Shown: piece by piece, positions 48,349 through 60,900 of the stretch
How positions within the stretch are numbered: position 1 is the first letter of the stretch
Layout of the letters: the number at the start of each line of letters is the position of its first letter
DNA from: Nymphaea colorata
Lineage: Eukaryota > Streptophyta > Magnoliopsida > Nymphaeales > Nymphaeaceae
Reading direction: 5' to 3'
DNA: 64,000 bases
NCBI RefSeq assembly: GCF_008831285.2
Contig: NC_045142.1
Span: forward strand, 24,813,876 to 24,877,875
Notes under the pieces: generated by a model
Seen by the model: the letters and a program-made list of their open reading frames with translations, nothing else
What the model was told of the DNA's origin: nothing
Databases searched by the model: none
Program-made: the position numbers and the translations under genes

Positions 48349-50140
48349 AGCATCCTCTATAAATTATAATTAAAAAGAAAAAAAAATCTAATGTTGTAAT
48401 TCCAGCATCGCTTGTAAACTGGTGGCTGGGAACTGCAAACCATCTTCTCTTGGCACTCTGAAGTTTGACGTTGCCATGTTCAGGATAAACAGGTTCTTTG
48501 AGATGTGGCATAAACAGCTGAAATTATGGGTGGTGGGCGCAGGTTTTGCCATTCTCTGTTTGTTGTTGTTTCTTTTCCTGTTCTTTTTGGCAATGGGCAT
48601 GAGTGGATATTTTCTTGGCTCGCCAGCAAGAGCTACTGTCAAATAATTCCTTCCTCTGGCTGGAGCGCTATCCAAACAAATGCCATCTTGATATTATCAA
48701 TCTGCCTTGTGTTGCCTTGCAGAGTTAGTCTTCTTGGTGGTGCACCTGTGTTTGTCTGTGTGAACATAAGCCTGTGTGCGTTAAACAGGGTCTTCGCCTC
48801 TTCGGTACAGGAAAACGTTGCTGTATATGACCGTTCTCATGTCTCCAGCATCTAGTGGGAAGTGAAATCTTGGGGGCAACTTCAGTTGAACCTGTGACAT
48901 GAATTGGCCTCCGAACTGCATCTATTTGGTAAGTCACTCCTCGAGAATCAGTTTGGTTGCTGAGGATGCTGATGTTAGGTGGCGTTCGTATCCTTTTGTA
49001 TCTAATGAGATCAAAGATTCTTTGCGAACATGGTTAGTGAGGAGAAGATCAGCTGCAATCTCTTCCGCGGCAAAATTTTAGTCCAAAATTTTGCCAAGAT
49101 GAATTCTTCCGTCTTACATTTCACCTGGGATTTTTGTCGTAGCTGGGGGGGTGATCGTAGCTATTGCAAATTAAGTCGCTATGGTCAGGCCTCTTGCCTG
49201 AGAATGTTTCATCTGTTCTTGGTTTCTGAAAGAATTCTTTTCTTTTTCTTCTGTTTTGGCCTGATATGTGGTTGTCCTTGTTTGATGACAAAAATGTGGG
49301 AGTTCATTACTTTTCATAAAGGAATTACTACGAAAGTGAGATTTCTAGAAAATTTTAGGAATTCTCCTGACGAATCCAATGACTTATACCAGATTTTGCT
49401 AAGGGAATCCACCAAGGAACGCATGTGAGATGTCAAAGTCTTTTATGTTATTTGATTGTACACCTCTGTTCACTTGAAGGTCTTCATCACATTTTTTTGT
49501 TGGCTGCAAACGGTTTTTTGCTGTGCTGCCATTTCGTCATCTCGTCTCTGCAAAACGTTTGATGCTTAAATCCTTAAATGGCCATTTTAATAAATATAGT
49601 AAATCAACCACCAGAGTTTATAAGGGGGGTTGTCAACTTGAAGATCTTGGATTGAAGTTTCAATACTGTCATTCTGGTGCCTCAGTTTTTTCTTGATGTT
49701 ATTCTCATGAGGCCTGCTCGCCTATGCTTGCTTTTGTCATGAAAAGCTAATGATTGCAAACATGTAAAAAGAGTTGCTTCTTGCAAGTACTGCAGTGTAA
49801 GGGGCAAGGCGAGGAAGAAAACTTCTTTAAGTTTCATGATATTTTTCAAGATGCTCAGTCATTGTGATATGCTATTGTTTCAAACCTGCTGCCTCAGTTT
49901 CTGGTGAATTTTGTTGTAAAATTAAAGAAAAACCTTATTGGAGATAGGCATTCAGAACTCACAAAGGCTCGGCTGGTTCATAAAATTATGCAACTTAGGG
50001 GCCAGATAATCTGCACGGTACTTAGTTGATTCAATTTACATGGATTTAGAACTTACGGGACGGACAATCTATGCAGCACTATAGGAGGATTCAAATATGC
50101 TGGATGCCCAACGTTATCTGATGATTAAAAATTAAAAATA
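48349..50140. other. 3' region of the RFI2-like gene and downstream spacer
   Basis: The first few hundred bases are probably 3' UTR. A 74-codon frame at 48422-48646 has one hydrophobic segment but no family match and lies in the likely UTR, so it is not called. The rest shows no exon. Confidence 0.45.
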
Positions 50141-50159
50141 ATTGTTAAACGCACCAAGT

Positions 50160-50345
50160 GCTATTGCTAAAAACATTATAAGCTGTTATTGCATCGTAAA
50201 CCGCACCTAATGCTCTTATAAGAATTGTTCTTTAATGGTTTTCAATTTTTAGCAATCCAACATCTTCTATTCAATAAAATCAGAAAAACATTATACACTG
50301 TTATGACACCATAAACTGCCACTAATACTCTTGTAGAAAAGGTTT
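50160..50345. repeat. Diverged tandem duplication, about 125-bp period
   Basis: The words aaaacattataagctgttat...gcaccta(a)tgctcttataag near 50168-50222 recur as aaaacattatacactgttat...ccactaatactcttgtag near 50285-50338. Each is followed by a poly-T and a ggttttcaatttt- or ggcttttagtttt-type word. It is non-coding. Confidence 0.6.
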
Positions 50346-50663
50346 TTTAAGTGAATGGCTTTTAGTTTTAGTGTGTCTGGTTTTTGTCTCTTGGCCACAT
50401 GGTACCAATCACTCATATAGATATATATAGTAAGTGAACGATGACTATGACTATTCAAAGTCACTTAGCTATTTAATGAGTGTTGTTCATCTAAAGCAGA
50501 TGAATGATTTAGAGGAGACAAAGAGAAAAATGTGTGAATTAATGATAAATGATGAAAATGTCTAACACATTTTTCTCTTTGTTTTGCTCTTAATCACCTG
50601 TTATGTTGAATCGGATAGTCCTGGTTAGATGGCTCTCAAAAATCATAGTCACCATTCAATTTT

Positions 50664-50702
<39 letters not shown>
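50664..50702. repeat. (AT)n microsatellite with (GT)n end
   Basis: About 37 bases of AT followed by gtgtgtgtgtg. Confidence 0.85.
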
Positions 50703-50704
<2 letters not shown>

Positions 50705-50791
50705 TGTGTGTGTGAGTTGATTTTTTTTTAGTTTATCTTTTTTACTTGTGTCTAATCTCAGGTTTTGATAGGCCTAGCTGGACCGAGTTCG

Positions 50792-51202
50792 TAGGGATGT
50801 CAATGGATGAGATTTGGATCATATATGCTCTGAATCATATCCGCTTTTTCAGGTATTCACATATTTGGATTTGATTCTGATTCGTATATGAATAAAGAAA
50901 AGTCACATCCAAATCTAAATCCAAAATCCGATTTTACGACCCGAAACCGATTTTTATATTCATATCTGAATTAACCAGATTTTGTCATTTTTCAAAATGT
51001 AATAGCATTAGATACAAGATATTTGTATAAAGTGAATATGATCCGAATCTATATCCGAATCCAATAGGATGCCATTTATTAAATCCGATCCGATCCGATT
51101 TCTTAATCAAATATTATTTTTTTTTCTATATCTAATTTTTCTAGATTGATTTGGTCGAATATCCAATTCAAATCGGATATACTTAACATCCTTAACCCTA
51201 AC
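50792..51202. mobile_element. MITE-like element filled with degenerate GATCCGAAT motifs
   Basis: The left end gtagggatgtcaatgg and the right end cttaacatccttaacc form imperfect inverted ends of the AGGGATGTCAA type common in plant non-autonomous elements. The interior is dense in ccgaatc, gatccgat and ggatttg words on both strands. No open frame belongs to it. Confidence 0.5.
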
Positions 51203-52564
51203 TCAGTGCCTAGTCTTAATTCAAAACCGTTACGGAAGTAGTGGTAAAACCTCTCTCTTGGCATAAGAGATACACGAAGCATACAGATCTTCATTATGAA
51301 AGTCAAATGGTGACTCATGTCCACCTAAATGCATTCAGACTTCTTTTTGAACAAGGCAGGGTGGGCACCAAATGTTCCAAAATTCCTAAAAAAATAATGA
51401 TAATTATTAGAAATAAAAAGAAATTAAGTTTACCAAATTAACGAAAAATATTCTTATGTTCTCTCTCTATCTATCTCTCTCTCTCTCTCTCTCTAGTCGT
51501 GGACTCCTATGTCAATATCCGCACCATGTCTTCGTACGATATTTTATTTAATACTAAGTCAAATTAAGAAGTTTATATATATAAATAAAGTAAATTTTGT
51601 AGGCTGGCAACATAGCTCCGCCTCTTAAAAGAATTGAACTCAGTGTGATTAGTAAATTTTAAGCAATGTTATGAATATATGAATATCAGTATCGGCTTTG
51701 CATTTTGTATCTAGGTTATACGGATGTTGGTATGGATAGTGAGCGGTATATATATATATATGCACGAAAATTCCAGCAAAACTAATACAAAAAACGAGAA
51801 AAATAAGTTTTGGATACGCAAAAATGGTATTTAAAACTTTAAAATTAATATGCAAAAATATTTTTTAAAAAATATGTGTCCTTTGTTGCTGCACTAGGGG
51901 TCTGTATGTCAGTGTTATTTTATCGTAACCATGTCGCTTAGGTTACATTCATATTTTCATACTTTTAATGAAAATAATAAATATTTTTGATAATTACGAC
52001 ACTTGAATTGAAAGGTATATTTCAAATCAACACAAAACTTTGAACGTATAAGAATATGAGTTAAAGGTCTTACGCGGAAGATGATACTGAAAAAACAAAA
52101 CAAAACGTTTTTTTAATTTGTAAGTGGGTACGGCAGTTGAATGTAAAAGCGGAGACTTGGTGCCCTCTTTTACGAAATAGAAGAGGATGAGACGTTACTG
52201 ATGCCGTCTCCGATAGCGGCTCGGGTGCACTCCTCCTGTAGTCATGAGCCCATTTTTTCTGCCGTCATCATCAACGTCGCCATCGTCATTACAATCACCA
52301 AATTGTGCGGGACCAAGGTTTTGCATTTGCCCTTTTCCGCTCTTTCTGTGAAAAGGAGAGAAAGTGGCTGCGGAGGGAGGAAGGAGAGAATTGTGGGGGG
52401 TTCCCATACTTGTTCTTTTTCTTTTTCCTTGTGTTCTCGTTGGATTCTGGGGAGTTCCGTAGGAGGATGTAGGAGTTGTTTCTGTTGTTTGTTTCTGGCT
52501 TTTTTGATTAGGTTGTGTCTTGATTGGTCGCTAGTTTTTTTTTTTTTTTTTGGTGGTGGTATAT
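51203..52564. other. Spacer and probable promoter/leader of the KIX-RING gene
   Basis: AT-rich DNA with a CT run near 51460-51496, then genic-looking sequence from about 52140. A 204-codon frame from 52201 overlaps exon 1 of the KIX-RING gene in another frame and has no domain, so it was not called. Confidence 0.4.
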
Positions 52565-53002
52565 ATGGAGGGAAACGGTGCGTCGACGGCGCAAGGAGAT
52601 TTGGGGATGACGTCGACGGATTGGAGGTCGGAGCTCTCTGCAGCTTCGCGGCAGATAATCGTCGATCGAATGTACAAAAAAAAAAGAATATTTTTCTATC
52701 TAACTGTTTGTTTTGCGTAGATATTATTATCGGTATCAGTTCTTTTTTTGCTCCTTTCGAAAATAATGAGTTCTTGTTTTCTGAAAAAATTATAGTGGAT
52801 TTAGCACAATTGTGACTGTTAGAATTCTTTATTTGCTTTTTGATTGATAAATAGCTTTCTTTAAGGGAGGTTCTATCAATTTCTGACTATGCAATTGTCT
52901 TGTCTTTAGAATCTTGTTTGAGGTCTTGATTGTGTCATTGAGAAGAGTTATAAGACAAGATGCTTACATTATTAGAGTTTTATTTTTTGTGAAATTGGGA
53001 TT

Positions 53003-53051
<49 letters not shown>

Positions 53052-56000
53052 CATCCCACTTATCAAAACTCGTATTTTTTAATAGCCTAGTTGGAAAGTT
53101 AGAAATCGGTTCTATGACATTCGCCCGAGGAAACTGTGTTTTCAATTCGCTTGAAAAAAAAAAAATTGTCGGCTGATACTAGGTTTCGGAGTGGATATAA
53201 GAAATGACTTGTTGATAATCTTTTAGGTTTAGTTTGTCTCTCTTTCATTTATTGAACCGCGGATAGTTGGATTTCTCTTTTAAAGTTGTTGGCTGTCTGG
53301 AATTTTGCAAAATTGCAATGAAATGAGGCGGCATTTTGGTTTAGTGCGTGGTGTTTACTTCTGTTGCTGTATGACAATAGATAAGATGGTTGTGTTTTTC
53401 TGTGCAGAATTGCGACGCTGATGAAACACTTACCAATCTCTGGTCCTTTTGGAGTCTTGGAGCTTAAGAAAATTGCCGAAAGATTTGAGGAAAGAATGCA
53501 TGCTACTTCAATGAGTCAGGTTCATAATCGATTTTCTTTTTCATCTGCTAACGACATGCATTTTCTGTTCAATATGTTTTCTTTTTATCCGCTTCAAATT
53601 TTCTCCACTCTCCGATTCATGTACTAGAAGGAAACTAGCCCTTCTTGCAACGAGCATTGCTCCTTTTTTTTTTTAAATCTTAAAATATTAATGTTCTTCA
53701 TAGTTACAATTATCTGGTATTTCTGTTTCTGTTGTTTTTCTGGATAAATATGTAACTTGGAGCACCTGATAGAGGAAATACTGAGTTTTCTTTCAAATGA
53801 TGGAAGCAACGCTGTATCTACCAATGTACATTTCGTGAAACTTGTCATCTGTTACGGCATAACTTTGCATTCATTGCATTGCTGAGTCATTAGGTGTGAC
53901 TCGTCAAATGATTTGGTGATTGAGAAAGACCATACTTGTTATTGCAGAAGAAAATGGGCCCCTTCTGATGAAGGTGGTTTTCTTTGAGCTATTTTGAGTG
54001 TAGATTGCTTAAAACATCAATTATTAGATCCTTGAATTTATTTGGACTCTATTAACATATTAGCTATGATGTTTTTCTCCTCAGCCGGATTATTTGCGGA
54101 GAATATCCATTAAAATGCTTCAGATGGAACCGATATCTGCATGCAACTTTGTCACTGGAGGCGAATTTTTACAAGTTCCAGGTACCTGATTGTGAAAGTA
54201 ACGACATCCTTTGAGAAAGTTTTATGCATTAGAAATCCATAATGGCTCTTAGCCTAGCTGTTTACTGCATCAGGTTTTCACATAAAGTCACGTATATTGT
54301 TTGTGGTTGGCTAGCTTGACACCACGTGCAACTACAGAACCAATGACAACATTTGCCCTTTTTTTTACGACCGTTTTCAAGCATGGAGATGGAACTGATA
54401 AATGAATCTACAAAATTCTTTCTTGTCTGATAGTACTACATTTAAAATTCACACCACATTTTCTTCCATTATGGGAAAAAACCAGGCCAGCTTTGTCCAA
54501 TATCGTCAACCAGAACTTTACGTTGCAGAACAAGTCCCAGATTTCAGCTGACTCCGCATATAATTTCACAGGACAAGGTAATCCACAAAATACATCTTCA
54601 GTTTCTCAGACACAAAACCAGGCAAGGTTATATGGAGATACAGCTTCCCTTCAACAGCATCAGCAACAGCCAAAAAAACAAAAACGGTCCTGTTCTCACG
54701 TCATGGGGAAGCAGAAAAAGTGCCGCATGTCATCTGCTGTCGAAGAGGAGATCTTGTGCTCAATTTGTTTGGATCCAGTTATGGATAATGGAGAGAGATC
54801 AACAGCTAAACTGCGATGCAGTCACCAATTCCATCTTGGTAACTAGACTTCTTTTTCTTTCTGTTGTGTTTCAACCTTCTATATTGTTCCTTCCTGTGGT
54901 AGTGCAAAGCAGTATAAAAATAGGACTTGAAGTTCCATTTTTGTTAGGATGGTGGATTTCTAGATGAATTTTGTTTGATATGTTTAAAAAGGATGTTCTA
55001 TGTTATATTTTATGGCTTTATTCTAATAGAATTATGGACTAGCTTTCTGATTATTGCATGCTGTCAGAATCAGCCAATTCAAATTGAGTTGGTGGCAAAA
55101 TTATTTGATTCGGTAGCCAATTTAATGATGTCACATGTCAGCATTATCTAATTATAAAATATTGTAAGATTTTAAATTTTTAATTATTTTTTATATATTT
55201 TTTGAAAAAATGATTTTTTTAGTTTTTGGCCAATTCAGCTGAATCAGTGAATCAGCTGATTCTCCAAATTGGCAGCCTGCCCAATTCGGTTCGGGGACCA
55301 ATTTTGGCAACCACCGGCTTATAGTGATTGTTGACTACTATATGTTAATTTTTTGTTTCTTAATACCCATAAATTATGCCTTAATGGCGTGTTAGGTTTG
55401 TAACTGTGTTTCATGTTTACATGGATGCCATTTTTCTTGGGGAACTGGATAAGAAGCTTGAAGATTTCATATTGCATCTTGAAACCAAGTTGTTTCATCC
55501 ACAAATGATGCAGAGCTGAATCCTATGATTGGGGGGCAGATACTAAGTTCTGTGTATCTGATTTATGAATGGAAGCAAAATAGCATATCACGTTTTGGCA
55601 GTTGTGGAGCCACAAATTTATGGCTAAGGCGCACCTGGGACAAGCGAGGGCAGCTCAGATGGCTGGACCCAGGACCCAAGTCCATTTAAGATTTAGAGCC
55701 TGCAGGCCCATGTGGGCCACACCACTGCGTTTTGGTGATCTGCCATGTTGTCATCAATGGACCATTGTTTGAATCATGTCACGTGTGTGCAAGTGCAGAT
55801 ATTGGCGCAGATCTATTAATATTACAAGCGAAACAAAATTTAAATATTGTACATACCAAAGGGGTTCCTGAGACTAAACTAATGAATTTATGAATTTGTG
55901 ACTCATTTAATTTAACAATGCCAAACTTAAGCAAAATGAAGTCTAATGTTTGTACCAAAGCAATTACGAGTCTAAACTAATGAACTTGTGAATTTGTTGC

Positions 56001-57322
56001 TCATTTAACAAACCAAAGTCAATGTGCACTTATGTAGTTAACTGTATTAATCATAGGTGACACATGAATTTGGTAAGTTGGGAAAAAGTGCAGCACCAGC
56101 ACCTGATAAAGGTCCTACATTCGAATGATACCCAGTGTAAACATGAGTGGTCTATATCGATAATGCTGGTACTATCTTGAATTTCAGTGCTAATTGTTTC
56201 CAACTGAATTTGCTTTTTATATTTGGCATCGCTATTGTTTAACTAGTGGAAATCATTAAATGTATGGATAAAATCATCAAAAATCCAAGATTTTCTAGGG
56301 ACAAAAATTTGAGGGCGTCCAACTCATTCAATCTTTATCTTTGACGAAATATTTCTAGTTTGGGCCGTGCCATCGAAGGTTCAGTTAGAGAGCCTTAGCA
56401 AAAAACGTAAATCCTTCGTATTTTGTTTTATGCAATTATGATTGTTTTATTGATGTATACCTTCTGATCGTTGATATATCATGCAGATTTGAAGGTTACC
56501 TAATTTTACATATGAGATGGAGTGCATATTTGACAGATCATTGACTTACTGACTGACTATTTTCTGGATAAGTTGGGGGAATGAATTAGCAATTTTTATT
56601 TCTTTACACGGCATACATAATTGTTTGGATAGTTTACTTAATTTCAGCAATACATATTACCATGATTTCTTCCCTCTGAAGGTCTGTATCTATTTGGGTC
56701 ATAAGGAATCATATTTATGACAAAGATAAACAAGTTGTAGATACTTCACCTCCAAATGATGCTTTATATAGGATTATTGATTGGTAACTGATAACTTCAG
56801 CCTGCTTGGTGGTTGACACGTGTTTGCCCTTACTTGGTGAGAATCAAGCTTGACCGTACTTCATATCAATGTATTTTCTTTCTTTTAGATATGTGTTTCT
56901 TTCAGCTTTGACAAATGTCTACGTGTGTCTGCTATGGAACTTGCATCTGTGTGTCTGCTATAGAACTGTTCTTTGACTTTGGCTCTGTTGCATATTTTAT
57001 CTTTTATTGTTTCTCTTGTTTCCTTTCCCTATGCTATTTCTTCTGGATATCATGTACCATAGCCAGAAAAGCCTTTGTAATTTGGCCTGCATTTGTGCGC
57101 CATTATTAGATTGACGCTAGTGATCTTTTGCAAAAGAGTCTCCAGTCTTTTATGACCTACAAATGTTATTTGAGGATAGGCATCTTTCTCTTTTTTTTTT
57201 TTTTCTGATCCAAGGTTTATTATTTTTCAGATTGTATTGGTTCAGCATTCAATGCAAAAGCTTCAATGCAGTGCCCAACTTGTAGGAGAGTTGAGAATGG
57301 CCAATGGCGTTTTGGCAGATAA
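52565..57322 (+). CDS. KIX-RING fusion protein: MED15-type KIX domain joined to RFI2-type RING-H2, five exons, 251 aa
   Basis: Exons 52565-52671, 53408-53519, 54085-54181, 54491-54838 and 57231-57322 total 756 bases; all phases agree. Residues 19-92 match the KIX domain at the N-terminus of plant MED15: DWRSELSAASRQIIVDRI, MKHLPISGP, LELKKIAERFEE, then DYLRRISIKMLQME. A polar Gln/Ser/Asn-rich linker (about 106-190) with a basic KKQKR patch follows. The RING-H2 has C195, C198, C215, H217, H220, C223, C236 and C239. KIX domains bind transcription activators and RING-H2 recruits E2 enzymes, so the product might ubiquitinate KIX-bound factors; this is inference. The intron after HQFHL matches the RFI2-like gene in position and phase. 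The frame stops 12 residues after the last Cys because of one extra base relative to that paralogue. Exon 4 uses the acceptor ending at 54490, not 54485, to keep frame. Confidence 0.82.
53007..53048. repeat. (AT)n microsatellite in KIX-RING intron 1
   Basis: About 42 bases of AT dinucleotides between exons 1 and 2. Confidence 0.9.
55070..55318. repeat. Dispersed MITE-like repeat, copy 2, in KIX-RING intron 4
   Basis: It shares ccaattcagctgaat and ttggcagcctg with the copy at 8085-8300, and has gaatcagc words near both ends. It lies in the 2.4-kb last intron of the KIX-RING gene. Confidence 0.5.
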
Positions 57323-57740
57323 ATATCGTTCTTTCTCAGATTTTGGTGAGGATGACTGGACAGAGCGGTTGTGATCCTTATGATGATTGCCTACTGCATG
57401 GTTGTGGAGGCTCCTTTGGTTCGAATAGGCAGTATAAGGATAGATTGCTCCATTGGTTAGGTTTTACGTGTACAGTTTGTTATCCTTTAGCTTGTTCTGG
57501 ATCTTTTCATTCCTGCTTGAAGTAAGGGGATAATTGTACTGTACTCATTATCCATGAAAAAGTGTGCATGGAGTCCTACAAAAGACTCCACAATATTTTT
57601 CCCATTCACATATCTAGATAGTGCTGTATCCAAGGGAAAGTGGTGGAGAAACATGACTCTTCTGTTTCACTTGTAGAAAAATAATTTGCCATCTGTCATG
57701 AGTAATGTATATATGTATGTAAATTATCATAACATTTTGA
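57323..57740 (+). pseudogene. Decayed remainder of the RFI2-like exon after the KIX-RING stop
   Basis: Directly after the stop, tatcgttctttctcagattttggtg and gatgactggaca still align, one frame over, with the RFI2-like exon encoding YRAFADFG and DDWT (41019-41188). Similarity then fades and no later RFI2 exon is seen. This marks the part lost from the duplicate by the frame shift. It probably serves as 3' UTR now. Confidence 0.65.
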
Positions 57741-57974
57741 TGTACAACGTCCTGTAAAACGATTCCGTAGTTTTTCTCTAGGTTTGGAGTGATCTATTGC
57801 TGCACTTAGATCTTTGTAAGAAAGTGGGCATCTAAGAGCATCCTCTGTTGTATGAAGTCTCATAAGAAGATACAAGGTGGTATTTGTCACTGGGTCATAT
57901 GTTGGTCCTTATCCAAAGGCAAAGTGCTGCAGAATCATGACTATTTTGCTTCTTGTGTTGGCTAAGTAGCCTTC

Positions 57975-60900
57975 TTGTCCATTGTCAATTCCCGGTGTAA
58001 ACGAGAAAGAAAGGCTCGTAGGTCGGACAAGTTGAGGAAGAAACCCTCATTCTCCTCTACTTCTCGGAATCAAAGTAGAGAATTCCGTCCCCAAGGAAAG
58101 GAATTGGTTCCCTACAACCGTGGGAACGATTATAGGCCCAACCCAAGACCGGGCCGTGACCTCCCAACACGTTACCTGACCCCAAAACAAATAGAGGAGT
58201 ATAGAAAGAAGGGCCTATGCTTTAGATGTGAGGGTAAGTGGGAGAAGAACCACCAGTGCAAGGCACTATTCAACATCGTGGTGGTCGATGAACCGGAGAC
58301 AAGCTCCAGTTCAGAAAGCGATTCCTCCTCTAGCTCTAGTTCCAGTTCCTCGTCTGATGAGGAAGTCCAAGTGAAGAGAAAAGGAAAGAAAATTGAATCT
58401 GAGGAACCACAGAAGGGAGAAACCTCGAACAGAGAAGACAAATCTGAAGAGGTTGAATCCTTACATTCTATCCAGGATCCCCATAAGGCTAACGCCATGA
58501 GAGTTTTTGGCCGCATCAATGGCCAGAAAGTTTTGATTCTGCTCGATAGCGGTGCAACAAACAACTTCTTAACCGAAGAAGCCGCTGAGAAGTGCAAGGT
58601 CACTCTCAATGAGAGCAGCCCACAGACTATAATCGTGGGAGGGGGTCATCGACTCAAGTGCATCCATGAAGGAAATGGCATTGATGTCAACATCAAGAAG
58701 AAGAACTTCAAAGTGGATTGCCTAGTCATTCCATTAGACGGAGTCGACTTGATTTTAGGAATGCCTTGGTTCCTAACTTGGAAGGATATTCGTTGGGATG
58801 TGAAGAACTTTGCCATGACGTTCATCCCAGACGGAGAAGGGGAATCGATCACTCTTCAGGGACTCGCCAGCTCCACGCGTCCCAAGGCAGCATTGCGGTC
58901 CATCCAGCATGAGCAACCCGCTTGTTGGGTACTTACACTGGCTACGGATGTACCAGTAGCTGAAGATAAGGTGGAAGAACCAATTCCACCAAGCATTCAA
59001 TTGGTCCTAGACCAATTTCCAGCCATTTTTGATGAGCCCAAAGGCTTACCGCCAAAACGGGCATATGATCATCGTATCGTCCTCGCACAAGGTGCGGAGC
59101 CTGTCAACGTCAGGCCATATAGGTATGGGCACAGCCAGAAGGCGGAGATCGAGCGCCTTGTGAAAGAAATGTTGGAAAGCGGAATCATTAGGCCTAGTTG
59201 CAGCCCTTTTTCTTCACCAGTTCTCTTAGTGAAGAAGAAGGACAACACTTGGCGATTCTGTATTGATTACAGGGCGCTGAATGAGGTGACTGTTAAGGAT
59301 CGGCACCCCATACCAGTTATTGATGAGTTGTTAGACGAATTGGCCGGCGCCACAGTATTTTCCAAGATTGATCTCAGAGCCGGCTATCATCAGATCAGAA
59401 TGTTCGATGAAGACGTCTTGAAGACAGCGTTCAGAACGCATGACGGGCATTATGAATTTCTCGTAATGCCTTTTGGACTGACAAATGCACCGGCTACATT
59501 CCAGCGGTGTATGAATGATGTGTTTAGAGCCCATCTCAGAGACTTCATCCTCGTATTTTTTGATGACATACTCATCTATAGTAAGGACGAGGAGCAACAC
59601 AAGAGGCACCTGGAAATAACTCTAGGTATTCTTCAGGAGCACCAGCTCTTTGCGAAGATGTCCAAATGCAGTTTTGGACAATCTTCCATTGGATATCTCG
59701 GACACATCGTGTCCCGAGAAGGGGTTCGGGCAGACCCCGAAAAGTTGCACGCCATGGAGAAATGGCCTCTGCCCAAGGACCTCAAAGGTCTAAGAGGATT
59801 CCTCAGATTAACTGGGTACTACAGGAGATTCATCCAGGGATATGGCATTATTGCCCAGCCCCTCACCCAGATGCTGAAGAAAGGAGCCTTCTCTTGGACT
59901 GAGAAGTCGAGAGTTGCCTTTGACAATCTGAAAGCAGCTCTAATGACCGCCCCAGTACTAACTCTCCCCGATTTCTCAAAGACTTTCACTATTGAAACAG
60001 ATGCGTGTGAAGTCGGCGTCGGAGCAGTACTAGGACAAGATGGTCATCCCATCGCGTATATGTCCAAGGCCTTGACTAGCCGGGCCAAGCCCCTCTCTAC
60101 ATATGAGAAGGAGTTGCTTGCAATCGTAATCGCGGTGGAAAAGTGGCGTCCATACTTGATTGGACGCAAGTTTATCGTCAGGACCGATCAAAACAGCCTG
60201 AAGTACATGTTGAAACAACGTGTGTCTACCCCCACTCAACAGAGATGGCTAGCGAAGCTCTTGGGGTATGACTTTGAAATCGAGTACAAGAAGGGTCCTG
60301 AGAACAAGGCGGCGGATTCTCTTTCCCGCCTCACTGAACAGTTGATGACTTTGTTTGTGGTGGAGACGGACATTTGGACGAGATTAGCCCAGGATCAACA
60401 TGATGACCAGTCATTAAGGCTAATCAAGACTTCGGTTCAACAGAACCCCGGATCCATTCCTTTGTATTCAGTCAAAGGAAATCTTCTGTATAGGAAGGAC
60501 AAGGCTGTAGTCCCTCCTAACTCTGGGCTAAGGCAGGAACTCCTGCAGCATTTTCATGACACCCCTGCAGCGGGTCATGAAGGGGTCGCTAAGACCCTTG
60601 CGCGAATAAAGGCCCAATTTTGGTGGCGAGGAATAAAGGCAGAAGTACAAAACTACGTCAAGAAGTGTATAGTCTGCCAGAGGGAGAAGTACGAGGCCAT
60701 CAAGCCTCCTGGTCATTTGAACCCTCTGCCTATACCAACCAAGCCGTGGACTGATGTCACGATGGACTTCATCGACGCCATGCCTCGATCAGAAGGGAAA
60801 GAGGCAGTCTTAGTTGTCGTGGATCGGCTCACTAAGTATAGTCACTTCGCCCCCTTGCCGAGGTTGTATCAAGGGCCACTTGTGGCCAACGTCTACCAAG

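Noticed and set aside
48422-48646. 74-codon frame with one membrane-like segment after the RFI2-like stop
   Set aside because: Within the probable 3' UTR, no family match, and a single hydrophobic run in T-rich DNA is expected by chance.
52201-52815. 204-codon frame before and over KIX-RING exon 1
   Set aside because: It overlaps exon 1 in a different frame. It is Cys/Phe-rich with no domain, while the exon frame matches the MED15 N-terminus and splices in phase.
54632-54967. 111-codon frame overlapping KIX-RING exon 4
   Set aside because: It is the shifted frame of the RING exon and lacks the zinc ligands. The correct acceptor ends at 54490.
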